Source of the DNA: Sphingobium sp. OAS761
GTDB lineage: Bacteria > Pseudomonadota > Alphaproteobacteria > Sphingomonadales > Sphingomonadaceae
Reading direction: 5' to 3'
Length of the DNA stretch: 64,000 bases
NCBI RefSeq assembly: GCF_024168485.1
Contig: NZ_JALJVY010000010.1
Span: 1-64,000, forward strand
Part shown: in pieces, positions 33,320 through 42,185 of the stretch
Layout of the letters: each line of letters starts with the position of its first letter
Position numbering within the stretch: the first letter of the stretch is position 1
The notes under the pieces: model-generated
The model's database searches: none
What the model was told of the DNA's origin: nothing
The model's input: only the letters and a program-made list of their open reading frames with translations
Position numbers and translations under genes: made by a program

Positions 33320-36003
33320 TCGTCCTCCTGATAGGGCGCGGCTAGCGCGGCCCAGGCCTGGCCGACGCTTTGCCGCGCCCGCGCATAGCTTTCAAGCAAC
33401 CTGTCCCAATTGTCAGCGCCGCAGGCCCGCGCGACGAGCGGGCGGGTCGCCGCCGGCGGTTCGGTGGACCGGGGCGATACCAGGCGCGAGACGATGAGGA
33501 AGCGCGTGATCAGGTCATGCGCGGAAAGCAGGGCGCCGGGCAGATGCCCGGCCGCGACCAGTTCCGCCAACGCAACCGAAAGGTCCGGGGCAAAGGCCAT
33601 GCCATGGCGGAATTGCGACACATGGATCAGAAATTCCAGGTCGACCAGCCCGCCGGCCACCAGCTTGGCATCCAGGTCCCCGGCCGGCGGCTTGTGGCGG
33701 GCGATGTCGCGCCGCATGCGTACCGCTTGTCGCGCCAGATCGTCCACATCGCGCGACCGGTTCAGCGTCTCCGCCAGAATGCCGTCCAGCGCGGCGCGCG
33801 CCGTCGCCGATCCGTAGATCGGCCGGGCGCGGGTGAGTGCCAGATGTTCCCAGGTCCATGCCTCTTCCCGCTGGTATCTGGCGAAACTGTCCAGGCTGAC
33901 GGCCAGAAGCCCTTGCGCACCGGACGGTCGCAGCCGGGTGTCGACTTCATAGAGCGGGCCTGCCGCCGTGGCGACGGACAGGGCGTTGGTCACGCGCTGG
34001 GCCAGCCGATTGAAATATTGCGTCGCCCCCAACGGCTTTGGCCCATCGGAATCGGCGAGGAAGTCGCCGGTGAACAGATAGACGAGGTCGAGATCGGACG
34101 CATGGGTGAGCACGCCGCCGCCCAGCCGACCGAGCGCCAGGATCACCAGTTCGCCACCGGCCACCCGGCCATGAGCCGCCTCGAAGGCGGCAATGGTCGC
34201 GCCGGTCAGCGTCTCTATCGCGGCTTCGGCGACGCGCGCATAGCCACGCCCTGCCTCGATAGGGTCGCCGCCGCGAATGATCTGCACGCCCAGCGCGAAA
34301 CGCCGGTCGCCGACCCGCTGCCGCACGCGGTCCAGCAGCGCCTCATAATCCTCGCCCGGTTCCAGCACGGCGAACTGGCGGGCCAGCGTCGCCACGCCGG
34401 GCGGCGGATCGAAGGCGGTGGCGTCGATCAGCCCGTCGAGCAGCTCGGCCCGCCGCCCCAGCGCATCCGCGAGAATGGGGGCGTGGCTCAGGATTTCGGC
34501 GAGCAATGCAACCAGCGCCGGGCGCGCGGCGAGCAGCTTGAAGAAGTTGATCGCGGTCGGCAACCGGGCGATCATGTCGTCCAGCCGGTTAAGCGCCCGG
34601 TCCGGATCCGGCGCGCCCGCAAGCGCCGGCATCAGGCCGGGCAACAGATCCTCCAGCGCCTCGCGCGAAGCCGCGCTGCGCAACGCCCGGATAGTGCCTG
34701 CGCGCCAGCGTGCGATGCGTGCAAGCGGGGTGTCGACATCGACAAAGCCCATGTCGAGCAGTTGCTGGCGCAGCCTGTCCGCGTCGTGCGAGAGGCTGCT
34801 GTCGGGCTTTTCGGGGGTCAGGCGGTCATAGTTGCGACCGACCCATTCGACCTGCGGGCGGAGCAGGTCGAGCAGAGCCGCCCCGTCGGTCAGACCATGC
34901 AGCGCCGCCACATTGTCCAGCGCCGGCTGCGTCCGGGGCAACTCGTGCGTCTGGCGGTCTTCCACCATCTGAAGCCGGTGCTCGACGGTGCGCAGCAGGA
35001 CGTAGGCGGCATCGAGACGGGCTGCCGTATCCGCGTCGAGAACGTCGGCGGCGACAAGCGCGGCAAGCGCCTCACGCGTGTTGCCCGAACGCAGCGAGGG
35101 ATCGCGTCCGCCGTGAATAAGCTGATGGACCTGTGCGAAAAATTCCACTTCGCGGATGCCGCCGCGCCCGCGCTTGAGGTCATAGCCCGGGCCGAAGGCC
35201 TGACCCTGCGCATAATGATCGCGAATGCGGCGCGATATGTCGACGATGGCATCGATGGCGCCGAAATCGAGATTGCGGCGCCAGATGAAGGGGCGGATCT
35301 GGCGAAGGAAATACTCCCCCAGCGCCATATCCCCGGCGGCCGGGCGCGCCCGGATGAAAGCCGCCTGCTCCCACCCGAGGGCCGTCGATTCATAATAGCC
35401 GATGGCCGCTTCCACCGGCAGCGCGATCGGTGTCGCCTCGGGCGACGGGCGCAGGCGCAGGTCCACCCGGAAAACATAGCCGTCGCCGTCGCGCACGCTG
35501 AGCAATTCGCTGACCCGGCGACCGATGCGCACGGCTGCGTCGGCGACATCCTCCCGCGCACCATGGGGAAGGGTGGCGGGATCGTAGAGCAGGATGGGGT
35601 CTATGTCAGAGGAGTAGTTGAGTTCGCGGCTGCCATGCTTGCCCAGCGCGAGCACGACGAAACCCTGTGGCGCATGGTCGGGGTAACGTTCCGCGAAGGC
35701 GGCGGTCAGGGCGGCGGTCAGGGCCGCGTCAGCGAAGTCCGACAGGGTGCGCGTCACGCGGTCCAAATCCCACGCGCCGGAAAGGTCCGCCGCCGCCGTG
35801 ACCAGCGCGATCGCTGCGCGCCGCTGGCGCAGCGCCCTCGCGACGCCGTTTTCCATCACCCCGGTCGACCATGCCTGCGACAGGGCCTCATCCGCATCGC
35901 CGTCGGCCAGCCGGGCCGCCAGGTCCGGAAAGCGATCCAGCGTGCGCGTCAGAAATGGCGAATTGGCACGGATGCGCGCCAGCGCTGCGGGCCAGTCGGT
36001 CAC
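33316..36003 (-). CDS. glnE: Glutamine synthetase adenylyltransferase/deadenylylase
   Basis: GlnE adds and removes AMP on glutamine synthetase in response to PII. The 895-residue protein holds two nucleotidyltransferase domains. The N-terminal one (deadenylylase) has ALGKHGSRELNYSSDIDPILLYD, and the C-terminal one (adenylylase) has LALGRLGGGVLTHASDLDLVYLF. Each has a Gly-Ser/Asp-x-Asp active site, and helical bundles follow each. The start GTG at 36003 has AAGGAG eight bases upstream, while the longer frame lacks support. The E. coli protein is about 946 residues, so it is near full length. Confidence 0.94.
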   Translation of the reverse strand: MTDWPAALARIRANSPFLTRTLDRFPDLAARLADGDADEALSQAWSTGVMENGVARALRQRRAAIALVTAAADLSGAWDLDRVTRTLSDFADAALTAALTAAFAERYPDHAPQGFVVLALGKHGSRELNYSSDIDPILLYDPATLPHGAREDVADAAVRIGRRVSELLSVRDGDGYVFRVDLRLRPSPEATPIALPVEAAIGYYESTALGWEQAAFIRARPAAGDMALGEYFLRQIRPFIWRRNLDFGAIDAIVDISRRIRDHYAQGQAFGPGYDLKRGRGGIREVEFFAQVHQLIHGGRDPSLRSGNTREALAALVAADVLDADTAARLDAAYVLLRTVEHRLQMVEDRQTHELPRTQPALDNVAALHGLTDGAALLDLLRPQVEWVGRNYDRLTPEKPDSSLSHDADRLRQQLLDMGFVDVDTPLARIARWRAGTIRALRSAASREALEDLLPGLMPALAGAPDPDRALNRLDDMIARLPTAINFFKLLAARPALVALLAEILSHAPILADALGRRAELLDGLIDATAFDPPPGVATLARQFAVLEPGEDYEALLDRVRQRVGDRRFALGVQIIRGGDPIEAGRGYARVAEAAIETLTGATIAAFEAAHGRVAGGELVILALGRLGGGVLTHASDLDLVYLFTGDFLADSDGPKPLGATQYFNRLAQRVTNALSVATAAGPLYEVDTRLRPSGAQGLLAVSLDSFARYQREEAWTWEHLALTRARPIYGSATARAALDGILAETLNRSRDVDDLARQAVRMRRDIARHKPPAGDLDAKLVAGGLVDLEFLIHVSQFRHGMAFAPDLSVALAELVAAGHLPGALLSAHDLITRFLIVSRLVSPRSTEPPAATRPLVARACGADNWDRLLESYARARQSVGQAWAALAAPYQEDE

Positions 36004-36070
36004 GGTAATCTCTCCTTCTGGCGGCGGTATCGCGTTACAATGAGACGAATGCCAGAAACTTTTGAAGCGC

Positions 36071-36280
36071 ATGACCGTTCTTCAGGATATGGAAATGCAG
36101 CGCAAATGGACCGGCCGATCGGCACGCAGCATGGACAGTCGCCGACCCTCGATTGTTCATGTCGGCTTGCCCATGCCCTATGAAGGCGTCGGCAATGCGC
36201 TGCGGTCGACCTTTGCACCGGCAAAGGACGCGCTTCCGGAAGACATGCTGGATTTGTTGAGCAAGCTCGACCGGTCCTGA
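36071..36280 (+). CDS. Small NepR-like anti-sigma factor candidate
   Basis: The 69-residue protein ends with a segment (GVGNALRSTFAPAKDALPED, then MLDLLSKLD) that matches the two-helix NepR pattern (x-G-x-x-L-R-x-x-[YF] ... [VL]-P-x-x-[LM]-x-D-L-L-x-x-L-D). NepR proteins hold the general stress sigma factor EcfG until the response regulator PhyR binds them. No ecfG or phyR gene is next to it, so it would be an orphan copy. Its divergent neighbour is glnE. The start could be ATG 36071 or 36089. Homology to NepR is my reading and is moderate; the function is inferred. Confidence 0.55.
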   Translation: MTVLQDMEMQRKWTGRSARSMDSRRPSIVHVGLPMPYEGVGNALRSTFAPAKDALPEDMLDLLSKLDRS

Positions 36281-36358
36281 CCGAAATGAAGGCAATTATT
36301 TACCCTTTGTCGATAAGAGCAGGCCGGATCAGATAAATCGCAACGGGTCGCCGCATTC

Positions 36359-36703
36359 ATGCCTTATCGCAAGTTCGCCATCGGGACATTGATCGCGACC
36401 CCCCTTATCGTGATGGCTGTTCAGCAGTTCCTGCCGTCACCGCATGCAAAGGATGTCGGCAGCGAGAGCGTGTCGCCTCAGGACGCGCCGCCGCCGCCGA
36501 TCGTCCTTCCCCAGGCACCGCCCATCGGCACACCGGCGCCAGCCAACGAGGTAGGCGACCTGGGCCAGCCACTTGCGGGCGCGGGTCAGCCGACGCTGAC
36601 GCCGGGCAACGGCCTGCCCGACACATCAACCCCGCCTATGGTGGCAATGGGCACACCGGCCGTTCAGGCCACGGCGCCGGCGGGATCACCCAACGCCGAA
36701 TAG
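36359..36703 (+). CDS. Proline-rich membrane-anchored hypothetical protein
   Basis: The 114-residue protein has an N-terminal hydrophobic segment (AIGTLIATPLIVMAVQQFL, about residues 7-25) without an evident cleavage site, followed by a long proline/alanine-rich, low-complexity tail to the end. No motif is recognised. It may be a periplasm-facing anchor. It converges with the zinc metallopeptidase gene, four bases apart. Confidence 0.5.
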   Translation: MPYRKFAIGTLIATPLIVMAVQQFLPSPHAKDVGSESVSPQDAPPPPIVLPQAPPIGTPAPANEVGDLGQPLAGAGQPTLTPGNGLPDTSTPPMVAMGTPAVQATAPAGSPNAE

Positions 36704-36706
36704 GCG

Positions 36707-37573
36707 CTAGATCGCGCCGTTGAACGTATCGCACTGATCCGGATCGCCGGTGGACAGCCCCTTGCGCAACCACTGCATGCGCTGGGCACTGCTGCCGTGG
36801 GTGAAGCTTTCAGGCACGGGTCGACGCCCCGCGGCCTTTTGCAGAGTATCATCGCCGATCGCTTCGGCCGCCCGCATGCCTTCTTCCAGATCGCCCGGCT
36901 CCATCAGGTTGGTGTCGCGCGCGGCCCATACGCCGGCATAGCAATCGGCCTGCAATTCCATCTTGACCTGAAGGGCGTTGCCCTCGGCTTCCGATGCGCG
37001 TTGCTGGGCCTTGCGGATGCGATCCGCTTCGCCGGTAACGGTCTGAATATGATGTCCGACCTCGTGCGCGATGATATAGCCGATCGGGAAGTCGCCCGGG
37101 GCGTTGAAGCGCGTCTCCATCTCGCGGAAGAAATCGGTGTCCAGATAGATGCGCTGGTCGGCGGGACAATAGAAAGGCCCCATCGCCGATTGCGCGGCGC
37201 CGCAGCCCGATTGACCGTTCTGGCTGTAGAATACCAGGGTCGGTGGCGGATATTGTTGCCCTTCCGCCTTGAATATGTCGGCCCAGCGACGTTCCGTCGA
37301 TCCCAGCACCTTGAGCGAGGTGCGCTGGACATCGGTCAGTTCGCCGGTCGAGGGCCGTTCCGTCTGCGCCGGTTGCCCGCCGCCTCCGCCGACCAGGCTG
37401 AGCGGATTGACGCCCATGACAACCAGAATGATGAGAACGACAGCGATGCCCCCGCAGCCGAACCGGCTTCCGATCAGCGGCAGCAACATGCCCAGGCCAC
37501 CGCCGCCAAGGCCGCCGCCACGCCCGCTCTGCACTTCGAAATGACTGCTTTCCTGTTCGTCGTCGAGCCGCAT
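36707..37573 (-). CDS. Neutral zinc metallopeptidase, YpfJ family
   Basis: The 288-residue protein has a glycine-rich N-terminus and one membrane helix (about residues 42-60, GGIAVVLIILVVMGV). The catalytic part has IAHEVGHHIQTVTG (HExxH zinc motif at about residue 169) and QADCYAGVWAA, with the third ligand region. AMGPFYCPADQRIYLDTDFF and the C-terminal FTHGSSAQRMQWLRKG also match the YpfJ/putative neutral zinc metallopeptidase family. The active site should face the periplasm. The substrate is unknown. Confidence 0.92.
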   Translation of the reverse strand: MRLDDEQESSHFEVQSGRGGGLGGGGLGMLLPLIGSRFGCGGIAVVLIILVVMGVNPLSLVGGGGGQPAQTERPSTGELTDVQRTSLKVLGSTERRWADIFKAEGQQYPPPTLVFYSQNGQSGCGAAQSAMGPFYCPADQRIYLDTDFFREMETRFNAPGDFPIGYIIAHEVGHHIQTVTGEADRIRKAQQRASEAEGNALQVKMELQADCYAGVWAARDTNLMEPGDLEEGMRAAEAIGDDTLQKAAGRRPVPESFTHGSSAQRMQWLRKGLSTGDPDQCDTFNGAI

Positions 37574-37718
37574 GTCCGCCCTCCCTGCCTTCCGGTCTGC
37601 CTACGCCATCGCACGGCAGGATAAAAGCTTCCGGCAGGCGGAGAGTTGCGACGGACGGGAAATTAACCGTCAAGTTTGCGTTGGATCGGCGGCGGCATAA
37701 CCTATATTGCACTGCGAC

Positions 37719-38912
37719 ATGGCTGAGAGCGAACCCCAACATTTCGAGGCACGGCCACCGCGCCGCGCCCGCACACCCCTTCCCCTTCCCCGCGAAGTCG
37801 CGCTGCTGTTGCAGGGCGGCGGGGCTCTTGGGTCCTTTCAGGCGGGGGTCTATGAACGGCTGGACGAGCTGGGCGTGGACGTCAGCTGGGTCGCCGGCAT
37901 ATCGATCGGCGCGGTCAATGCCGCGATCATCGCCGGCAATCCCCCGCACAAGCGGATGAGCCGGCTACGCAAATTCTGGTACACCGTCTCGGGCGGCATG
38001 CCGAACATGATCCTGCCGGAAATCGACCATATCCGCGAATTCGTGCATCTGATGGCGGCAGGCACCGTCGCCACGTTCGGCGTGCCCGGCATGTTCCGCC
38101 CCCGTTTATGGCCCACGCCGCTGATGCCGGAGGGCACTGCGGGCGCGATCAGTTTCTACGACAGCGCACCGCTCCGCGATACACTCAACGCCTGCGTCGA
38201 CTGGGATCTGCTGAACGACGGACCGGTCCGGCTTTCAGTCGGCGCGGTGGATGTGGAAAGCGGTAATTTCGCCTATTGGGACACGCGCGGACCGGGCGGG
38301 AACACGCGGATCGATGCCCGACACATCATGGCGTCGGGCGCCCTGCCCCCGGGCCTGCCCCCGATCGAGATCGACGGGCGCTGGTATTGGGATGGCGGTA
38401 TCGTGTCCAATACACCGCTCGCCCATGTGCTGGACCATCAGAAGGAGGACATGCTCGTCTTTCAGGTCGACCTTTTCCCGGCCGAAGGTCCGATGCCCCG
38501 GCAGATAACCGATGTCTATTCGCGCCAGAAGGATATTCAATATTCCAGCCGCACCCGCCAGGTCACCGACCAGTATCTGCGTCTGCGCCGCGAACATGCC
38601 GCGATCAAGGCCCTGCTGGACAAGCTGCCGGAAGACATGCGCGACGACGCGGACGCGCGCAGGCTGCGCCAGATTCTCGATTGCGGGTCGGTCAATATCG
38701 TTCACCTGATCTATCGCTCGCGCAACTGGGAAAGCGGCGCGCGCGATTTCGAATTTTCCCGCTCGACCATGCTGGATCACTGGAGCCAGGGCCGTGACGC
38801 CGTGGAGGAAGTGATGCACAAGGGTGACCTGATCGCCCGCAACATCCTGGACGGCAAGAGCGCGACCTTCGACCTCGACGCCCCCGATCACCTCAAGGAG
38901 AAAATGGCATGA
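37719..38912 (+). CDS. Patatin-like phospholipase/hydrolase with DUF3734 C-terminus
   Basis: The 397-residue protein has a patatin domain: LLLQGGGALGSFQAGVYE (oxyanion loop, about residues 30-47), AGISIGAVNAAIIAG with the catalytic serine (G-x-S-x-G, about residue 63), and WYWDGGIVSNTP with the catalytic aspartate (D-G-G). The C-terminal 100 residues match DUF3734, which often accompanies patatin in polyhydroxyalkanoate-associated hydrolases. The stop overlaps the start of the 3-hydroxybutyrate dehydrogenase gene (ATGA), which supports a role in storage-polymer or lipid turnover. Confidence 0.9.
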   Translation: MAESEPQHFEARPPRRARTPLPLPREVALLLQGGGALGSFQAGVYERLDELGVDVSWVAGISIGAVNAAIIAGNPPHKRMSRLRKFWYTVSGGMPNMILPEIDHIREFVHLMAAGTVATFGVPGMFRPRLWPTPLMPEGTAGAISFYDSAPLRDTLNACVDWDLLNDGPVRLSVGAVDVESGNFAYWDTRGPGGNTRIDARHIMASGALPPGLPPIEIDGRWYWDGGIVSNTPLAHVLDHQKEDMLVFQVDLFPAEGPMPRQITDVYSRQKDIQYSSRTRQVTDQYLRLRREHAAIKALLDKLPEDMRDDADARRLRQILDCGSVNIVHLIYRSRNWESGARDFEFSRSTMLDHWSQGRDAVEEVMHKGDLIARNILDGKSATFDLDAPDHLKEKMA

Positions 38913-39700
38913 GCACGTCCTTCGCCGGCAAGACCGCCCTGATCACCGGGTCAACATCGGGCATCGGGCTGGCCTATGCCAAGCTGCTGGCCGCGGAAGG
39001 TGCCAACATCGTCATCAACGGGTTTGGCGATGCGGACGAGATCGAAAAGGAACGGCTGGAGCTGGAGAAGGCGAGCGGCGCGAAGGCGATCTATTCGGGC
39101 CACGACCTGACGAAGGTCGAGGAGATCGAGGCGATGATGACGGAGGCGGCGGACGCTTTCGGCGGCGTCGACATCCTGATCAACAATGCCGGGATGCAGC
39201 ATGTCGCCCCGGTCGAGGAATTCCCTGTCGAAAAATGGAACCTCATCATCGCGCTCAACCTGAACAGCGCGTTCCACACTACCCGGCTGGCCGTGCCCTA
39301 TATGAAGGAAAGGAAGTGGGGTCGCATCATCCAGACCGCGAGCGCCCATTCGCTGACGGCATCCCCCTTCAAGAGCGCCTATGTGACGGCGAAGCACGGC
39401 CTGGCCGGCTTCACCAAAACCATCGCGCTGGAACTGGCGACGTTCGGCATCACCGCCAACTGCATTTCGCCCGGCTATGTGTGGACGCCTCTGGTCGAAA
39501 AGCAGATCCCCGACACGATGAAGGCGCGCAACATGACGCGCGAACAGGTGATGAATGACGTCCTGCTGGCGGGGCAGCCCACCAAGCAATTCGTGACCGT
39601 GGACCAGGTCGCGGCGATGGCGCTGTATCTGTGCAGCGACGCCGCCGCCAATATCACCGGCGCGAACATGAGCATCGACGGCGGCTGGACCGCCCAGTAA
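38909..39700 (+). CDS. bdhA: 3-hydroxybutyrate dehydrogenase
   Basis: The 263-residue short-chain dehydrogenase oxidises 3-hydroxybutyrate to acetoacetate with NAD+. It has the glycine-rich motif TGSTSGIG (about residues 13-20), NNAG, the catalytic serine in TASAHSLTAS and Tyr/Lys in SAYVTAKHG (about residues 155-163), and the CISPGYVWTPLVEKQIPD block typical of 3-hydroxybutyrate dehydrogenase rather than other reductases. It overlaps the patatin gene by four bases, so both are probably used together, perhaps in polyhydroxybutyrate mobilisation. Confidence 0.93.
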   Translation: MSTSFAGKTALITGSTSGIGLAYAKLLAAEGANIVINGFGDADEIEKERLELEKASGAKAIYSGHDLTKVEEIEAMMTEAADAFGGVDILINNAGMQHVAPVEEFPVEKWNLIIALNLNSAFHTTRLAVPYMKERKWGRIIQTASAHSLTASPFKSAYVTAKHGLAGFTKTIALELATFGITANCISPGYVWTPLVEKQIPDTMKARNMTREQVMNDVLLAGQPTKQFVTVDQVAAMALYLCSDAAANITGANMSIDGGWTAQ

Positions 39701-39816
39701 GAAGCCCGGCAAACGGCGGGTCCGGAAATGCCCCGGGCCTGTCGATGCGCCGCAATACCCCCTTTCGCACGCATTAAATCTGCCTATGCTTGGCGGCGAC
39801 AAGGGAGAAAATGCCT

Positions 39817-41169
39817 ATGCGCCATGCACTTGCGGCCCTGTGTGCCGCTGCCAGCCTTACGTCCGCCGCCGCACAGACGCCGCCGGCTGAACAACCATCG
39901 GACGTTACGTCGCGGAGCGCGATCGGGACGGCAATCGACCGCGACATGGACGGGCTGATGGCCCTGTATCGCGACCTGCATGCCAATCCGGAATTGTCGC
40001 TGCGGGAAGTGAACACCGCCGCAAAGCTGGCCCGGCGTCTGAAGGCCATGAAGTTCGACGTCACGGAAAAAGTGGGCGGCACCGGTGTCGTCGCCGTGAT
40101 GAAGAATGGCAACGGACCGGTGCTGCTGATCCGGGCGGACATGGACGGCCTGCCGGTGGTGGAGCAGACCGGCCTCCCCTTCGCGTCGAAGATCCGGACC
40201 ACGACGCCCGAAGGCGTGGAAACCGGCGTGATGCACGCATGCGGGCACGACACCCACATGACGGCCTTCATCGAGACCGCCCGTCTGCTGGCCGACCGCA
40301 AGGACGAGTGGAAGGGGACGCTGGTGATGATCCTGCAGCCGGCCGAGGAAGTCGGCAAGGGCGCGCGCGACATGCTGGAGGACGGGCTGTACACCCGTTT
40401 TCCGCGACCCACCCATGCCATCGCCTTCCATGACGCCGCCAATCTATCGGCCGGGACGATCGGCTACACCCCCGGCTACGCCCTTGCCAACGTCGACAGC
40501 GTGGACATCGTGGTCAAGGGCGTGGGGGGGCATGGCGCCTATCCGCAGACCGCCCGGGACCCGATCGTCCTGGGATCGCGCATCGTCACCAGCCTCCAGA
40601 CGCTCGTCAGCCGGGAACAGGACCCACAGGACCCAGCCGTGGTCACGGTGGGCAGCTTCCAGGCGGGGACGAAGCATAATATCATTCCGGACGAGGCGAA
40701 GCTGCTGCTGACGGTGCGCAGCTATTCGGACGAGACTCGCGCGAAGCTGATCAAGGGGATCGAACGGATTGCCCGGGGCGAGGCGATCGCGGCAGGCATG
40801 CCCGACGACCGGATGCCGGCGGTCAGCGTGAAGGACGAATTTACCCCCTCGACTTACAATCCGCCCGAATTCGCACAGCAGATGGGCGGATTGCTCAAGG
40901 CGCATTTTCCCGCCGGCCGCGTGATCCAGACGCCGCCGGTCATGGGCGGCGAGGATTTCGGGCGTTTCTATCGTGCCGACAAGAATATCCAGAGCTTCAT
41001 CTTCTGGGTTGGCGGCGTGCCGGCCGACAAAATGGCGCAGGCCGATGCGGGCAAGATCAGCCTGCCATCCCTTCACAGCCCCTTCTGGGCGCCGCAGGCG
41101 GACATGGTGATCGCCACCGCCAGCGAGGCCATGACGGTGCTGGCGCTGGACATATTGAAGAAGGACTGA
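39817..41169 (+). CDS. Exported M20 family amidohydrolase
   Basis: The 450-residue protein has a signal peptide (ALAALCAAASLTSAAA) and the M20D amidohydrolase layout. LLIRADMDGLPVVEQTG, GVMHACGHDTHMTAFI (metal ligands), LQPAEEVGKGARDML (catalytic and metal glutamates), a dimerisation domain (IVVKGVGGHGAYPQTARDP) and PPVMGGEDFGRF follow in order. Relatives split N-acyl amino acids (hippurate, indole-acetyl-amino acids) or peptides. GGAG is three bases before ATG 39811 and nine before ATG 39817; the latter is preferred. It likely acts in the periplasm. Confidence 0.92.
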   Translation: MRHALAALCAAASLTSAAAQTPPAEQPSDVTSRSAIGTAIDRDMDGLMALYRDLHANPELSLREVNTAAKLARRLKAMKFDVTEKVGGTGVVAVMKNGNGPVLLIRADMDGLPVVEQTGLPFASKIRTTTPEGVETGVMHACGHDTHMTAFIETARLLADRKDEWKGTLVMILQPAEEVGKGARDMLEDGLYTRFPRPTHAIAFHDAANLSAGTIGYTPGYALANVDSVDIVVKGVGGHGAYPQTARDPIVLGSRIVTSLQTLVSREQDPQDPAVVTVGSFQAGTKHNIIPDEAKLLLTVRSYSDETRAKLIKGIERIARGEAIAAGMPDDRMPAVSVKDEFTPSTYNPPEFAQQMGGLLKAHFPAGRVIQTPPVMGGEDFGRFYRADKNIQSFIFWVGGVPADKMAQADAGKISLPSLHSPFWAPQADMVIATASEAMTVLALDILKKD

Positions 41170-41174
41170 AAGGG

Positions 41175-41209
41175 CGGGCCGGTCAGGCGGGCCGGTCAGG
41201 CGGGCCGGT
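41175..41209. repeat. 13-bp tandem repeat, 2.7 copies
   Basis: CGGGCCGGTCAGG occurs at 41175-41187 and 41188-41200, with a partial copy (CGGGCCGGT) at 41201-41209. The stop codon of the nucleotidyltransferase gene (41196-41198) lies inside it, so a change in copy number could alter the very end of that protein. Confidence 0.75.
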
Positions 41210-42185
41210 GGCCCTTGCGCCATTTGGTCCAGAGGTGCCGGGCCAGCATCAGGGGCGGCATCCGCAGCCAGTGGGACCGCAGGTAGAAGGCGAAGACCAG
41301 CGCCTTACGCGTTTCGCGGCCCCAGCCATCGCGCGCCAGAAACCGGGCGACGATGATCCGGTCCCATGGGGTCAGGCGACTGCCCGCGCCATAAAGACCG
41401 GCCGCCAGCCGGCGTGCCTGACGCACATGGGCCAGCAGGCCGTGGCGGACCGCGCGTGCCTCCAGCCGCGCGGGATCGACATCGGCCAGCAGGCAGTGAA
41501 TGTCCCAAAGGTTGCGAAGCCCCCCCTGAAGGTCGCCGTCCGCCAGCAAATGGGCGACGGCGTGGACGACACGATCCTCCGGCGACAACACGGACAGCCC
41601 GCCACCGATGTCCACCGCGTCGGCGATCAGCGCCGCCGCGTCGGGCGTCGGGCGGGCGGTGAGTGGCAAGATGGTGTGATGCACGTCGATCATCCGGTCG
41701 CGTTCGGCATGGATCATCGGCGGCAATTCATGCATCCATCGCCGGTAATAGGCGTCGTCATAGGGATCGGGCTTGGCCCATTCCCATCCGGCCGCCATCA
41801 GCCGGGCCTCCACATCGTCCAGGGCATCGCGCGGGACGAGAATATCGAGATCGCCGATGAAACGCCCCTGCCCGGCCGCCAGCCGGGCCGCGACATAGGC
41901 CGCTCCCTTGAGCAGGACCGGGCGCACGCCGCTGCCATGCAGCGCGGCGGCCGCGCGATCCGCTTCCCAGAGCGCCTGCTGCGCCTCGCGCGCCGCGTCG
42001 GCCCGTGCATCCGCCAGGACGGGTCCGGCAGCGCCGGGGACGGGCTGCCCCTCCAGCCGGAAGGCAAGCGCGCCGGTCAGCCGTTCCGCCTTCGCGGCGG
42101 CGAGAAGCCCGTTCCATCCAACGGCGTTGAGCCGCGCCGCGCCGGCAGGATGACGCAGCACCTCGACCAGCAGAGCGGCACTCAT
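41196..42185 (-). CDS. Nucleotidyltransferase family protein (lasso-cluster type)
   Basis: The 329-residue protein fits the uncharacterised nucleotidyltransferase family PF14907. PVLLKGAAYVAARL and GRFIGDLDILVPRDALDDVE (about residues 105-124) supply the D-x-D metal-binding motif of a polymerase-beta-like fold, and RMIDVHHTIL, EDRVVHAVAHLLADGDL and GLRNLWDIHCLL give further family blocks. Its ATG at 42185 overlaps the HprK-like gene stop (ATGA). Such proteins accompany kinases and PqqD-like proteins in some lasso-peptide clusters, where they modify a peptide. The substrate here is unknown. Confidence 0.85.
   Translation of the reverse strand: MSAALLVEVLRHPAGAARLNAVGWNGLLAAAKAERLTGALAFRLEGQPVPGAAGPVLADARADAAREAQQALWEADRAAAALHGSGVRPVLLKGAAYVAARLAAGQGRFIGDLDILVPRDALDDVEARLMAAGWEWAKPDPYDDAYYRRWMHELPPMIHAERDRMIDVHHTILPLTARPTPDAAALIADAVDIGGGLSVLSPEDRVVHAVAHLLADGDLQGGLRNLWDIHCLLADVDPARLEARAVRHGLLAHVRQARRLAAGLYGAGSRLTPWDRIIVARFLARDGWGRETRKALVFAFYLRSHWLRMPPLMLARHLWTKWRKGHRPA

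Noticed and set aside
33370-36183. Open frame of about 937 codons opposite glnE
   Set aside because: glnE has both nucleotidyltransferase motifs on the minus strand; the plus frame has none.
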